Source: Desertivirga xinjiangensis
Lineage (GTDB): Bacteria > Bacteroidota > Bacteroidia > Sphingobacteriales > Sphingobacteriaceae
Direction: 5' to 3'
DNA length: 64,000 nt
Assembly: GCF_024436435.1 (NCBI RefSeq)
Contig: NZ_JAFMZP010000001.1
Coordinates: 434,001-498,000, forward strand
In this document: positions 35,491 to 44,917 of the stretch, piece after piece
How the letters are laid out: each line of letters begins with the position of its first letter
Position numbering within the stretch: position 1 is the stretch's first letter
Notes under the pieces: generated by a model
The model's input: the letters and a program-made list of their open reading frames with translations, nothing else
Told to the model about the DNA's origin: nothing
Databases searched by the model: none
Translations under genes and position numbers: made by a program

Positions 35491-37005
35491 ATGAAAACGA
35501 AACTTTTAACTCTTATAGCTGCTTCTTTGATGGCAACATCTAGTTGTAATCTTGTTGTTGAGCCAAGCGATGCTATAACTACTGAGAATCTGATCACCAC
35601 GACAGCAGGATTGGCTAATGCGCTGAATGGCTCCTATGCCCTGTTTAAAGATCATATTTCGTTCAATGGAATTATAGATAACAATAATATGTACCTGCGT
35701 CAATTTTATCATCTTTCTGATTTTGCCAGTGATGATATTGTAAACGGCCAGGTTACAACAGACCCTTTATATTACAGCTTTACGCAGGATCACTCTCCGG
35801 CACAGGCAAACACCAGGTATTTCTGGTATGTATCTTACAAGATCATCAGCGGTGTTAACACTGTGATTGAAGCAGCAGAAAAAATGGAAAGTCCTGATGC
35901 AGCCACGCAGCAACTGCTGGGCGAGTGTTACTTTCTCAGATCCTTCTGTCATTTCAACCTTGTCAGGTTATTTGCCCGTCCCTATAGCCAGGACCCCAAT
36001 GCACCAGGAATCATTCTGAGAACATCGCTTTCAGAGCCCTCACTGAAAGCCCGGTCAACAGTTTCAGAGGTATATCAGTCGGTTATAGCTGACGCTGAAA
36101 AAGCAGCTTCTCTTATGACTCAGAACAGGGGAGTGCAATATGCTTCAAAGGAAGCAGCATGGGCATTATTATCAAGGGTAAATTTATATAAGGAAGATAA
36201 TGAAAAGGCAATTGATTACGCCAATTTGGTGATCGCTGCTCCCAGGTTCCAGTTAAGCACATCGGCAACTTATCCATCCTTATTTGCCAATGCCACTGCC
36301 TCACCTGAAACCATCTTTTGCGTCGCTTTTACTGCGGCCGATGATTATGGAAAATTCGGTTCAATAGCTTCAATGATCTATTCAGATGGTAATTCTGGAT
36401 GGGGTGAAGAATTTGCCTCTCAATCGTTAAGAGATCTGATGAGCCAGCATCCTGAAGACGTGAGATGGAGCTACATTGAACCATTGAAGGATAATAACGG
36501 CGTTGTTCAAAAAAAGAATGGCATCGAGGTTTATTACATTAAGAAGTTTTCTGGCCAGGGTGGCAGCCCTAACCTGAGTTCTCCGGTGATGTTCCGCCTG
36601 GCCGAAATGTATCTTAACCGTGCGGAGGCGGCAGCCAAACTGCAGAAAACTGGCGATGCGTTGAATGATGTGGATATGATCCGCAAAAACCGGGGTCTCG
36701 AAAACGCACTGTATAACGGCCAGGTACCGGCTGGTTCAAGTGCACTGGATGTGGTTTTGAACGAAAGACGTATCGAACTGGCCTTTGAGGGACATCGGAT
36801 GTACGATGTGTACCGGAATAAAAGAGATCTGCAAAGACTCTACTGGGGTTATCACCTTCCTGGTCTGAAAGAAACCGATATCGACTTGACGAAAGCACCA
36901 ACCGGATACGCTAAAACTACGGTCAGCTGGTCAAGTCCGCGGGTGATCTACTATATTCCTATCGACGAAATATTAACTAATTCATTGGTTGGGCAAAATC
37001 CATAA
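35491..37005 (+). CDS. RagB/SusD-family glycan-binding lipoprotein
   Basis: A 504-residue surface lipoprotein with lipobox MATSSC (Cys19). It shows the SusD repeats: LLGECYFLRSFCHFNLVRLF (N-terminal) and the C-terminal EVVLNERRIELAFEGHRMYD-like segment, then YYIPIDEILTN. It forms the lid over the SusC barrel and captures glycan at the cell surface. It starts 10 bases after susC and is followed within 20 bases by the PKD lipoprotein, all in one operon. Confidence 0.96.
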   Translation: MKTKLLTLIAASLMATSSCNLVVEPSDAITTENLITTTAGLANALNGSYALFKDHISFNGIIDNNNMYLRQFYHLSDFASDDIVNGQVTTDPLYYSFTQDHSPAQANTRYFWYVSYKIISGVNTVIEAAEKMESPDAATQQLLGECYFLRSFCHFNLVRLFARPYSQDPNAPGIILRTSLSEPSLKARSTVSEVYQSVIADAEKAASLMTQNRGVQYASKEAAWALLSRVNLYKEDNEKAIDYANLVIAAPRFQLSTSATYPSLFANATASPETIFCVAFTAADDYGKFGSIASMIYSDGNSGWGEEFASQSLRDLMSQHPEDVRWSYIEPLKDNNGVVQKKNGIEVYYIKKFSGQGGSPNLSSPVMFRLAEMYLNRAEAAAKLQKTGDALNDVDMIRKNRGLENALYNGQVPAGSSALDVVLNERRIELAFEGHRMYDVYRNKRDLQRLYWGYHLPGLKETDIDLTKAPTGYAKTTVSWSSPRVIYYIPIDEILTNSLVGQNP

Positions 37006-37023
37006 CTTTTAAAGATCAAAAAC

Positions 37024-37899
37024 ATGAAGACATTTAAAATGATACAGAATATTCTTCCTTTGATGCTGTTAGTCATGATCTTTAGTAGCTGTAAGGATGA
37101 TGATTACGATGTTCCGGTGATCGATGTGATCTATAGTATGGAGGTGGAGGGAAATCAGGTAGCCTTCAAGAATGCAACTCAGGGAGCGAGCACCTACAGA
37201 TGGGATTTTGGAGATGGATCTTCTTCTACTGATGCAGACCCTGTTCACATCTATCCGGGAAAAGGGAAGTATGTGGCTACTTTGTATGCAACTACTGCTT
37301 CCGGACAAACAGAGGAGGGATCAACAGTGATCCGGATAGCCAAAACCACACCTGTAAAACTTAATGACAACACCCTTGACGACTGGGATGCCGTTACAGC
37401 TAATGTTTTTACAACTACAGATGCAGGCAATGCCATAAAAAAAGTTAAGCTTGATTATGATGGTAACGGTGTATACATCTATGTGGAAATGCTCGGTAAA
37501 CGGAGTGATGGACAAATATTTGACTTCTATCTAGATTCTGATAATAGCAGCGCTACGGGCTTGCTTACCGGCAGTTATACCGAAGGCGGATATGATATCC
37601 TGATGGAAGGACAATTGCTTATGGACTGGTTTGATATATTTTATCATACCGGAGCCCAAACAGCCTTTAGCTTTGCCATACAGAGCATCTCAGAAGCTTA
37701 CACCTTGGGAACAGTAGTTGAAGATGGAGGCATGCTAAAATTCGAATGCAGGCTTGAAAGAGGAAAATTGAAAGGTCTTACCGGGAACGGCTTGCGCATA
37801 GCGATAGCGGCAACAAAGAGCGACTGGTCTGCCACACTGGGAAGTGCGCCGGCTGTGGGTTCAGCTTCGTATTTTCTGGATATGGAAGATGAAGATTAA
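37024..37899 (+). CDS. PKD-domain surface lipoprotein (likely glycan-binding)
   Basis: A 291-residue lipoprotein with lipobox MIFSSC (Cys23). A PKD domain spans about 38-105 (the motif YRWDFGDGSSSTDADPVH is typical). The remaining 180 residues are beta-rich, with DDWDAV and GNGVYIYVEML resembling CBM9-like sugar-binding sandwiches. In this place, after SusD, a SusE/SusF-like surface glycan-binding role is probable. The binding domain assignment is by impression only. Confidence 0.78.
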   Translation: MKTFKMIQNILPLMLLVMIFSSCKDDDYDVPVIDVIYSMEVEGNQVAFKNATQGASTYRWDFGDGSSSTDADPVHIYPGKGKYVATLYATTASGQTEEGSTVIRIAKTTPVKLNDNTLDDWDAVTANVFTTTDAGNAIKKVKLDYDGNGVYIYVEMLGKRSDGQIFDFYLDSDNSSATGLLTGSYTEGGYDILMEGQLLMDWFDIFYHTGAQTAFSFAIQSISEAYTLGTVVEDGGMLKFECRLERGKLKGLTGNGLRIAIAATKSDWSATLGSAPAVGSASYFLDMEDED

Positions 37900-37913
37900 G
37901 AGAAGGTGAGAGC

Positions 37914-39026
37914 ATGACTTTTCAACCAGGAACACGCCTTCTTTCGCTGGATGTGATGAGAGGGCTTATCATGATCTTGCTGGCGGCAGAAAGCTGTATG
38001 CTGTATGTTTCTTTGCAAAGACTTATCCCGGCCGAAGCGTCGGGGCTGGGGAGTCTGCTCGTACAACAGTTCTTTCATCACCCATGGCATGGGCTGCGCT
38101 TCTGGGACTTGGTGCAGCCAGCCTTTATGCTGATGGCAGGATCAGCCCTGTACATTTCGTCTTCTGCTAAAGAGCGAAGAGGGATTAGCTGGGAAAGCAA
38201 TTTTAAGCACATTCTGCTAAGATGTTTCCGCCTGTTTGTGCTGGGAACGGCCCTGCACTGCGTTTATGCGGGAAAACTGGTTTGGGAGCTGTGGAATGTA
38301 TTGACCCAATTGTCGGTTACAACGCTCATAGCCTATCTGATCATCAGGCAGCCTGCTGCATGGCAGGTTGTATTTTCACTGATGCTTTTGTTGCTGACCG
38401 AACTGCTGTATCGCTTTGCTGATGTTCCCGGTTTTGATCAGCCCTTCACTGAACATCATAATTTTGGCGCCTGGATGGATACCGTGCTGATGGGAAAGAT
38501 CAATAGCGATGGATGGGTAGCGATAAACGTTATTCCCACGGCCTGCCATACCATCTGGGGAGTGCTTGCCGGCAAACTGCTTGCCTCCGAATGCTCGCAC
38601 CAGCTTAAAATAAGATATTTGCTTTTTGCTGGTCTTGCCTGTTTATTTGTTGGCTATGCGCTCGACATTTCGGAGATAACTCCGATTATTAAGAGGATCA
38701 GTACAAGCTCTTTTGTTTTTGCTTCAGGTGGTTGGGTGTTGCTCATCATGGCTTTTTTATACTGGCTCACCGATGTAACGAGATTAAACATGTATGCCTG
38801 GGTTTTTACGGTAGCAGGGATGAATGCTATATTCTTTTACCTGTTTTTCGAAACAATTGGTATTCAATGGTTTAATGGGATTGTAGCCATTTTTGTTCAT
38901 GGTTTTCTCGGCTTTACAGGAACTCCGGCTAACGCGCTGGCACTTATTTCCGCTTTTTGCACCTTGGCAGCAGAGTGGTATCTCTGCTACTGGCTTTATC
39001 AGCGAAAGATCTTTTTTAAAATTTAG
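37914..39026 (+). CDS. DUF5009 / HGSNAT-like membrane acetyltransferase
   Basis: A 370-residue inner-membrane protein with about ten helices. It opens with SLDVMRGLIMILLAAESC and has HHPWHGLRFWDLVQPAFML near residues 57-75, the conserved block of the DUF5009 family, which is related to heparan-alpha-glucosaminide N-acetyltransferase. Such enzymes use cytoplasmic acetyl-CoA to acetylate a terminal amino sugar on the other side of the membrane. It follows the PKD lipoprotein by 14 bases, so acetylation of the imported amino-sugar glycan is a reasonable hypothesis. Activity is not shown by the sequence. Confidence 0.82.
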   Translation: MTFQPGTRLLSLDVMRGLIMILLAAESCMLYVSLQRLIPAEASGLGSLLVQQFFHHPWHGLRFWDLVQPAFMLMAGSALYISSSAKERRGISWESNFKHILLRCFRLFVLGTALHCVYAGKLVWELWNVLTQLSVTTLIAYLIIRQPAAWQVVFSLMLLLLTELLYRFADVPGFDQPFTEHHNFGAWMDTVLMGKINSDGWVAINVIPTACHTIWGVLAGKLLASECSHQLKIRYLLFAGLACLFVGYALDISEITPIIKRISTSSFVFASGGWVLLIMAFLYWLTDVTRLNMYAWVFTVAGMNAIFFYLFFETIGIQWFNGIVAIFVHGFLGFTGTPANALALISAFCTLAAEWYLCYWLYQRKIFFKI

Positions 39027-39062
39027 AATTTTAAGCTATTAATTCATATAAATAAAGATAAT

Positions 39063-40622
39063 ATGCAACTAATAATAAAAAGTATATATACTAAAATAGG
39101 CTTCACAGCATGTGCACTACTGGCCGTCTTTTTAGGTTGTAAAGACAGCGGCGACAACATTGTTGACATCGAAAAGATCAATGTTTCTTATACTGAAAGT
39201 AATGAAGACTTTCCTAATCCGGAACGAGGCTTTTACCGGTATTCCGAAACCACATCAAGTAATTTTACACAGTTAAATGCTACCGAAATTGCCGGGTACC
39301 GTCAGTTTCAGAGCATCTCAAACGCTAATTACAGCGTTTACAGCAGTTTGTTGTTCCGGTATTACATATTTAATGACTTAAAGAATTCAGCAATTCCAGA
39401 CGCCGTGCTGAACGGTATCAAAGCGGATATGCAAGCCGTGCGAACCGCCGGACTTAAAGTTATTCCCCGTTTTGTATATACCGTTACCAGCAATTCAGGG
39501 GCTTGTCCTGAAGGATCTATCTGTCCTCCGTATGGTGATGCGCCAAAAAACATTGTGCTTAATCACATTGCGCAGTTGAAACCTGTATTGCACGAAAATG
39601 CAGATGTCATTGCCTGCGTGCAGCTAGGTTTTATAGGCATTTGGGGAGAGAACTATTATTCGGACTATTTTGGTGATCCTTCACCTAACGGGAACCAGGG
39701 GAATAAATTAACTGATCAAAACTGGAACGACCGCAGCGAGATTCTTGCAGCAATGCTTGATGCGGTGCCTGCCGACCGTATGGTACAGGTACGTTTGCCT
39801 CAGTTTAAACAAAGATTTGTTTATGGAGTAACTGCACTTCCGGGTTCTGCTGCCTTAACTGAATCTGAAGCCTTCACGGCAATATCCAAAGCCAGAATAG
39901 GATATCATAACGATTGTTTCCTGGCCAGTACAAACGATGCAGGAACTTTCGAAGATTATGGAAACAATGACTCACCCCGAAATTCGGATGCTTCAGTGGT
40001 GAATACACTACGCGACTATATGATGAATGACGGTAAATACGTCGTTGTTGGCGGTGAAACTTGTAACGATGCGTTCAGCCCCCAAAACGACTGTGAACCC
40101 GCCGGAAAAGCCCAGACAGAATTCGCAGCCATGCACTACTCTTATATCAATGCCCATTACAACAATGATGTAAACAACGATTGGCAAACAGGAGGATGTA
40201 TGGATAATATCAAAAAGAACCTGGGGTATCGTTTCGTTTTGGAAAGTGCTGTATTACCTGATAATGCGGTGAGAAAAACGATGATGAATCTCACCCTTAA
40301 TCTCAATAATAAGGGATATGCCGCGCCATACAATCCCCGCCCTGTACAATTGATCCTCAAAGCGAAAAGCTCCGGTGAAACGATAGTCTTGCCCTTGGAT
40401 ACTGATATCAGAAAATGGTACTCTGGTAGTGTAAAGCTTCAGACTTCTGTGAAGATACCCGCAGATATTGTTGCAGGCGACTATGAACTCCTGCTAAATC
40501 TGCCCGATGCATATGCCAGTATCGCTACAAGACCCGAGTATAGTATTCGTTTAGCGAACAACGATACCTGGGAAGCAAATACAGGATACAACAAATTGAA
40601 TCATACTATCCATATTAATTAA
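39063..40622 (+). CDS. DUF4874/DUF4832 lipoprotein
   Basis: A 519-residue lipoprotein (FLGC near residue 26). The N-terminal part matches DUF4874: FPNPERGFYRYSE, then a barrel-like region with IACVQLGFIGIWGENYYS. The C-terminal DUF4832 part includes GGETCND and a beta sandwich ending near residue 519. Both domains are of unknown activity; the TIM-barrel look with GFIGIWGE suggests a glycosidase-like fold with an acidic residue in place. It is followed by the glycosidase after two bases. Confidence 0.83.
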   Translation: MQLIIKSIYTKIGFTACALLAVFLGCKDSGDNIVDIEKINVSYTESNEDFPNPERGFYRYSETTSSNFTQLNATEIAGYRQFQSISNANYSVYSSLLFRYYIFNDLKNSAIPDAVLNGIKADMQAVRTAGLKVIPRFVYTVTSNSGACPEGSICPPYGDAPKNIVLNHIAQLKPVLHENADVIACVQLGFIGIWGENYYSDYFGDPSPNGNQGNKLTDQNWNDRSEILAAMLDAVPADRMVQVRLPQFKQRFVYGVTALPGSAALTESEAFTAISKARIGYHNDCFLASTNDAGTFEDYGNNDSPRNSDASVVNTLRDYMMNDGKYVVVGGETCNDAFSPQNDCEPAGKAQTEFAAMHYSYINAHYNNDVNNDWQTGGCMDNIKKNLGYRFVLESAVLPDNAVRKTMMNLTLNLNNKGYAAPYNPRPVQLILKAKSSGETIVLPLDTDIRKWYSGSVKLQTSVKIPADIVAGDYELLLNLPDAYASIATRPEYSIRLANNDTWEANTGYNKLNHTIHIN

Positions 40623-40624
40623 GC

Positions 40625-42610
40625 ATGAAAAGAGGACTTTTGTTACTAGTAGCAAGTTTAATTGGCATTATCAATTACACGCTTGCACAAGTTCCTTATC
40701 CGGGAGAAAATCCCGGGCGCGCCCAGGCTAAGTCGTCTGCTTCCAGCTTCATCTTAGAAAATGAAGCACTTAAACTTAGGTTTAGTTTTAATGCAAATAA
40801 ACTAAAGATCATCGGATTTACCGACAAGGTCACCGGCGATGATTTAGTAATAAACTCCCCCTTGTTTGAGCTTACACTGCCGGAAGGTGAAACATTAACC
40901 TCCGACGCTTTTATTTTGAAAAGTAAACCCAAAACGGTCTCCGATCAACAAAGCAAGAAAGACAAGGCATACGAAGCTCAACTGGAGAATACTGCTTCAG
41001 GTATCAGCGTTTTGTGGAAAGCTGTTTTAGAAGATAATGCGAACTATATCCGGCAGACCATCACACTCAGCACTAAAAATACCGTTCAAATTTCGGGCAT
41101 CAGGCTAATAAATCTTCCCGCCAGCGGAGTGGAACAGGCTGGAAGTGTAGACGGTACCCCGCTGATCTGGAAAAATATGTTCTTTGCCATAGAACATCCC
41201 ATGAGTCAGATCAGCGAGACTAAAAATACCATAGGTGTACTTTTACCACGCCAGGAAGCTATAAGTTCTGAACACCCCGTAACCGTATCATCTGTTGCCG
41301 GCGTTAGTCCTGCAGGCCAGCTGCGCCGTGCTTTCTTGTATTATACAGAACGCGAAAGAGCCAGACCCTATCATCAGATGCTGCATTACAATTCCTGGTA
41401 TGATCTTTCCTGGGGCGACCGCAAGCTTGATGAAAAAGGTTGTCTTGACCGGATCAGAATGTTCGGCGATAGCCTGATAGTTAAGCGTAAAACGCCGTTG
41501 AAGGCCTTCTTATTTGATGATGGCTGGGACGACAATAAAACGCTGTGGCAGTTCAATTCAGGCTTCCCCAGTGGTTTTACCAAAGTCAAGGAAGCCGCAA
41601 ACGATTATAATGCAGGCATAGGAGTCTGGATCTCGCCCTGGGGCGGATATGATACCGCCAAGGAGCAGCGCCTCGAGTTCGGTAAAAAGCAAAATCCACC
41701 CTTCGAGACCAATGAGAACGGTTTTTCATTGGCAGGACCGGTCTATAACAAGCGTTTCAAAGATGTTACCAAAAGCTTCATTTCAGATTACAATGTCTCT
41801 ATGTTCAAGTTCGATGGTGTAGGGGCAGGAAATGGAGCAAGTGGTGCGAGTCTTAGTTATCAGAAAGACATCGAATCATTTCTTGATCTCATAACGGGTA
41901 TGAGGTCGCTTAAGCCCGAATTGTATTTCAGTCTTACGGTAGGAACCTGGCCTTCTGTTTACTGGTTGAACTACGGCGACGCCATATGGCGTGCAGGTGA
42001 GGATACGGGGATGAGTGGCGAGGGCGCAAAACGCCAGCAATGGATCACCTACCGCGACGCGCAAACCTATAAAAATATAGTAAGGCGCGCTCCCTTGTTT
42101 CCCTTAAATGCCGTGATGAACCATGGAATATGCATTGCAGATAACGGTTTGCCTGGCGGACTAGAAATGGACGATCAGCATATTGAAGACGAGATCTGGT
42201 CGTTTTTCGGAACAGGGACCAGCCTTCAGGAACTCTATGTTAATCCGCATAAATTGAATTCAAGAAATTGGAATTGTCTCAGCGATGCAGCCCGCTGGTC
42301 AAAGCAAAATGAACAGATATTAAGCGATGTGCACTGGGTTGGCGGCGATCCGGATAAAGGAGAAATTTATGGTTTTGCCGCGTGGCGCAATCAAAAAGGA
42401 GTACTTACTTTAAGAAATCCTTCTTCACAGGAAAAAGAGTTCACTGTTAATGTAAAGCAGGTATTTGAAATACCGGGGACTTTATCAGATAATTACAACT
42501 TTTACAATGCCAAAAAGGCGGGTAATAGCAAACTCTATTCAGGTGGAAGCTTCCTGGTTAAACTGAAACCTTACGAGGTTAGAGTGATGAACGCTGAATT
42601 GAATCCTTAG
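40625..42610 (+). CDS. Clan GH-D-like glycoside hydrolase (alpha-galactosidase-like)
   Basis: A 661-residue secreted protein (signal peptide MKRGLLLLVASLIGIINYTLA). A beta-rich N-terminal domain of about 230 residues is followed by a TIM barrel: FLFDDGWDDNKTLW, then VSMFKFDGVGAG, whose KFD is the likely nucleophile of clan GH-D, and RAGEDTGMSG as a possible acid/base region. The C-terminus is a small beta domain. Proteins of this kind are often labelled alpha-galactosidase or enterotoxin in Bacteroidota. The substrate may be an alpha-linked galactose or N-acetylgalactosamine, unproven. It ends the first PUL operon. Confidence 0.75.
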   Translation: MKRGLLLLVASLIGIINYTLAQVPYPGENPGRAQAKSSASSFILENEALKLRFSFNANKLKIIGFTDKVTGDDLVINSPLFELTLPEGETLTSDAFILKSKPKTVSDQQSKKDKAYEAQLENTASGISVLWKAVLEDNANYIRQTITLSTKNTVQISGIRLINLPASGVEQAGSVDGTPLIWKNMFFAIEHPMSQISETKNTIGVLLPRQEAISSEHPVTVSSVAGVSPAGQLRRAFLYYTERERARPYHQMLHYNSWYDLSWGDRKLDEKGCLDRIRMFGDSLIVKRKTPLKAFLFDDGWDDNKTLWQFNSGFPSGFTKVKEAANDYNAGIGVWISPWGGYDTAKEQRLEFGKKQNPPFETNENGFSLAGPVYNKRFKDVTKSFISDYNVSMFKFDGVGAGNGASGASLSYQKDIESFLDLITGMRSLKPELYFSLTVGTWPSVYWLNYGDAIWRAGEDTGMSGEGAKRQQWITYRDAQTYKNIVRRAPLFPLNAVMNHGICIADNGLPGGLEMDDQHIEDEIWSFFGTGTSLQELYVNPHKLNSRNWNCLSDAARWSKQNEQILSDVHWVGGDPDKGEIYGFAAWRNQKGVLTLRNPSSQEKEFTVNVKQVFEIPGTLSDNYNFYNAKKAGNSKLYSGGSFLVKLKPYEVRVMNAELNP

Positions 42611-42618
42611 ATCGTTTA

Positions 42619-42647
42619 AACCTATGAGGTTTCATACCTCATAGGTT
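42619..42647. repeat. 12-base palindromic hairpin after the first PUL
   Basis: AACCTATGAGGT and ACCTCATAGGTT, perfect 12-base arms around a 5-base loop, sit 9 bases after the glycosidase stop. There is no T-run, so it acts either as a weak terminator or as a repeat element. Confidence 0.7.
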
Positions 42648-42740
42648 ACAAAGTTGTTACGCAGAATTAAGGCATTCGTATTACTTTCTGAGAAACAATT
42701 TTCTATCTTGTGTGCTTATCAGGTACTAAAAAATAAAAAG

Positions 42741-43010
42741 ATGAAGTGTCCAAATTGCCAGTCGACGTTATTAATAGCAGATAAACAAGGTGTGGAAATA
42801 GACTACTGTCCGGACTGCCGCGGTATATGGTTAGACAGGGGAGAGCTTGAAAAAATTATCGAGCGTTCTGCGGAGCATTACTCTAAACGGGAGAATTATG
42901 AATCAGATTATAAACGCTATGGATATAATGATTATGGTAAGGGACATGGTAAAGAACAATATCCTCACAAAAAGAAAAAGTCATTTTTAGACGACTTCTT
43001 TGACTTCTAA
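42741..43010 (+). CDS. Zinc-ribbon (TFIIB-type) small protein
   Basis: About 89 residues from ATG at 42741 (product begins MKCPNC); the longer open frame from 42654 adds 29 residues with no similarity and overlaps the palindrome. Two CxxC pairs, MKCPNC and YCPDCRGIWLDRGELEKI, are typical of the zf-TFIIB family PF13453. The rest is a charged, Lys/Tyr-rich tail (HKKKKSFLDDFFDF). Its molecular role is unknown. Confidence 0.9.
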   Translation: MKCPNCQSTLLIADKQGVEIDYCPDCRGIWLDRGELEKIIERSAEHYSKRENYESDYKRYGYNDYGKGHGKEQYPHKKKKSFLDDFFDF

Positions 43011-43023
43011 ACTGTGCTATTTA

Positions 43024-43827
43024 ATGAAAAGAGCAAGTTGTTATTTGGTCCTGTTTTTATGCGCTTTAGGTGCTTGTAACTCCCGTTCTATACAACCTGT
43101 TGCAACAACAGGAGCTAAGGCTGATACTTTAACCTATGTAATCAAAACCATCAGCAGAAAAGATAAGGATTGTACTTCTTCAGATACTAACAAATGTCAG
43201 ATCGTTTCAATCAAATATCCCGTGTTTGATGACGAGCCGGTATTAAACGATTCGCTCGAAAAGAAACTTCTTGCTATTTACCCTATCCAGCATCCAAGCA
43301 GCTCACTTCAAGCCCAGACGGATGGGTTTATCAAAGAATATGAAGCTTTCAAGAAAGAGCCTTATGCTGAGGGGAGGCAATATGCCTTGCAGAGTTCTGT
43401 TAAAATCATAAATCAATCACTCACTTTGATCGTATTGGATATAAACTCTTATGTGTATAGCGGGGGGGCACATGGGTCGTCTTTTCGAAGTTACATCAAC
43501 TACAATATCAAAGACAAAAAAGTAATCAAGCTCGACGATGTGCTGCTGCCAGATCATCGTGATTCTCTAAATAAAGTTGCAGAGAAGATTTTCAGAAAGA
43601 ATGAAGGGCTTAGTGCTGGATCTCCGTTAAACAAAGGTTACTTTTTTGAAGGCGATAAGTTCAGTCTCAATGGTAACTATGCGTTCACGAAAGAAGGGAT
43701 CCAGTTTTTATATAATCAATATGAGATAAAACCCTACGCAGCAGGCCAGACAGAGCTTTTGATTCCTTATCCGGCAATCTGGCAATGGCTTAAACCCGAC
43801 GGAATTCTTTCTCAATTTGGTAAATAA
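43024..43827 (+). CDS. DUF3298-domain lipoprotein
   Basis: 267 residues from ATG at 43024. A lipobox (LGAC, Cys18) follows the signal peptide, and a DUF4163/DUF3298 (RsiV-like) fold is suggested by VYSGGAHGSSFRSYINYNI and a closing LIPYPAIWQWL. The function of DUF3298 proteins is unclear; RsiV in Bacillus binds lysozyme. The gene begins 13 bases after the zinc-ribbon stop, so the two may be co-transcribed. Confidence 0.85.
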   Translation: MKRASCYLVLFLCALGACNSRSIQPVATTGAKADTLTYVIKTISRKDKDCTSSDTNKCQIVSIKYPVFDDEPVLNDSLEKKLLAIYPIQHPSSSLQAQTDGFIKEYEAFKKEPYAEGRQYALQSSVKIINQSLTLIVLDINSYVYSGGAHGSSFRSYINYNIKDKKVIKLDDVLLPDHRDSLNKVAEKIFRKNEGLSAGSPLNKGYFFEGDKFSLNGNYAFTKEGIQFLYNQYEIKPYAAGQTELLIPYPAIWQWLKPDGILSQFGK

Positions 43828-43875
43828 TTTTTTAAACCTGACAGGTAATGTATTTATCTACTGTGCAGCCCCGCT

Positions 43876-44448
43876 CTAGTCGCTTGGGGGAAGTTGCCAG
43901 CCCGTTTGTGCGGCCCATAATTCAGCCCCTGCCATTAATAGATCAAACACTGGATCTTTGATGTCATAATAAGCTTCTAGATCATTTGGAAAGCGAGCAG
44001 CTAAGTTGATTTTAATAAGTTCATAAGCTTTTGCAGCATCGCTGTTCGCCCGTAAAAAATCTCTGCATAATAAGGGATAGCGTTGATTAAAGGTGCCTTG
44101 CTTTCGTACATGGAGATTCACGTTCGGATCTGTACGCTGAAAGAACCATTTACATAATTCGGCATCAGAGAGATTCTGTCTTCCTGGCGGACGGTGATCA
44201 GAATTTATATTTGGTAAGCGTGCATACCCTAATTCGGTTAGATGATCTTCTATTTCGGCTCTAAAGGAGGGAACGGTTATCTGGATATCAATGACGTCTT
44301 TAGCCGCAAGTCCCGGCACACTTGTAGAGCCTATATGGTGGATACTTAGCAGCAGATTTGCCGGAATTGTTCTCAACCCTGCGGCAGCCCGTAAAAACAG
44401 TTTCGGCCAGGCATTATTATAAGCGACGATTTCAATTACTTTTTTCAT
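43876..44448 (-). CDS. GrpB / UPF0157 family protein
   Basis: A 190-residue protein with a nucleotidyltransferase-like core: HHIGSTSVPGLAAKDVIDIQ is the GrpB signature, and NVNLHVRKQG lies further on. Members are distant to CoaE and nucleotidyltransferases; activity is not known. It overlaps the GNAT gene upstream by four bases (44445-44448), forming the end of a nudK-GNAT-grpB operon. Confidence 0.93.
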   Translation of the reverse strand: MKKVIEIVAYNNAWPKLFLRAAAGLRTIPANLLLSIHHIGSTSVPGLAAKDVIDIQITVPSFRAEIEDHLTELGYARLPNINSDHRPPGRQNLSDAELCKWFFQRTDPNVNLHVRKQGTFNQRYPLLCRDFLRANSDAAKAYELIKINLAARFPNDLEAYYDIKDPVFDLLMAGAELWAAQTGWQLPPSD

Positions 44449-44909
44449 TTATCTTGATCTGAGATTTTCTCGCTCGTCTGAAGAAAAAGTAAAGGAAATG
44501 GTTTTCCCATTACGTCTGTTTCTGACCTGCCGGTTATTACAAATCCCATCTTTTGGTAAAAACACGTAGCTGATAGGTTCTGTTCGTTAACGTCTACCTT
44601 TTTTACTCCCATAGTTTCAACGGCAAAGCGCAGTAAGGATTTCCCAACTCCTCTGGCGAAGTATTCCGGCTTAACAAAAAGCATTTCAATTTTATCTTTC
44701 GATAATGCCGTAAAGCCTGCAATCTCATCTCCGGTGTACTTAATGAAAAAAACCTCCAACTGAGGTAAGTAATCTTTCAAAACCAAGGGCCTGAAAAATT
44801 GAATATCTTCTTCCGCAAGGAAGTGATGAGTTGCCCTGACTGATGCTTCCCAAATTGCCGTCAATTCCTCAAAATCCTCGGCACTAGCCTCTATTATAGT
44901 TCCAGACAT
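44445..44909 (-). CDS. GNAT family N-acetyltransferase
   Basis: A 154-residue acetyltransferase. The acetyl-CoA motif is seen in MLFVKPEYFARGVGKSLLRF at about 86-105, then DVNEQNLSATCFYQKMGFVI. Such enzymes acetylate amines of small molecules or proteins; the substrate is not readable. It overlaps the GrpB gene by four bases and lies 8 bases after the nudK stop. Confidence 0.93.
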   Translation of the reverse strand: MSGTIIEASAEDFEELTAIWEASVRATHHFLAEEDIQFFRPLVLKDYLPQLEVFFIKYTGDEIAGFTALSKDKIEMLFVKPEYFARGVGKSLLRFAVETMGVKKVDVNEQNLSATCFYQKMGFVITGRSETDVMGKPFPLLFLQTSEKISDQDK

Positions 44910-44917
44910 ACTTCAAT

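Noticed and set aside
40625-42610. Enterotoxin function for the clan GH-D-like protein
   Set aside because: The label occurs in some annotations, but the barrel motifs point to a glycosidase and the operon is a glycan-use locus.
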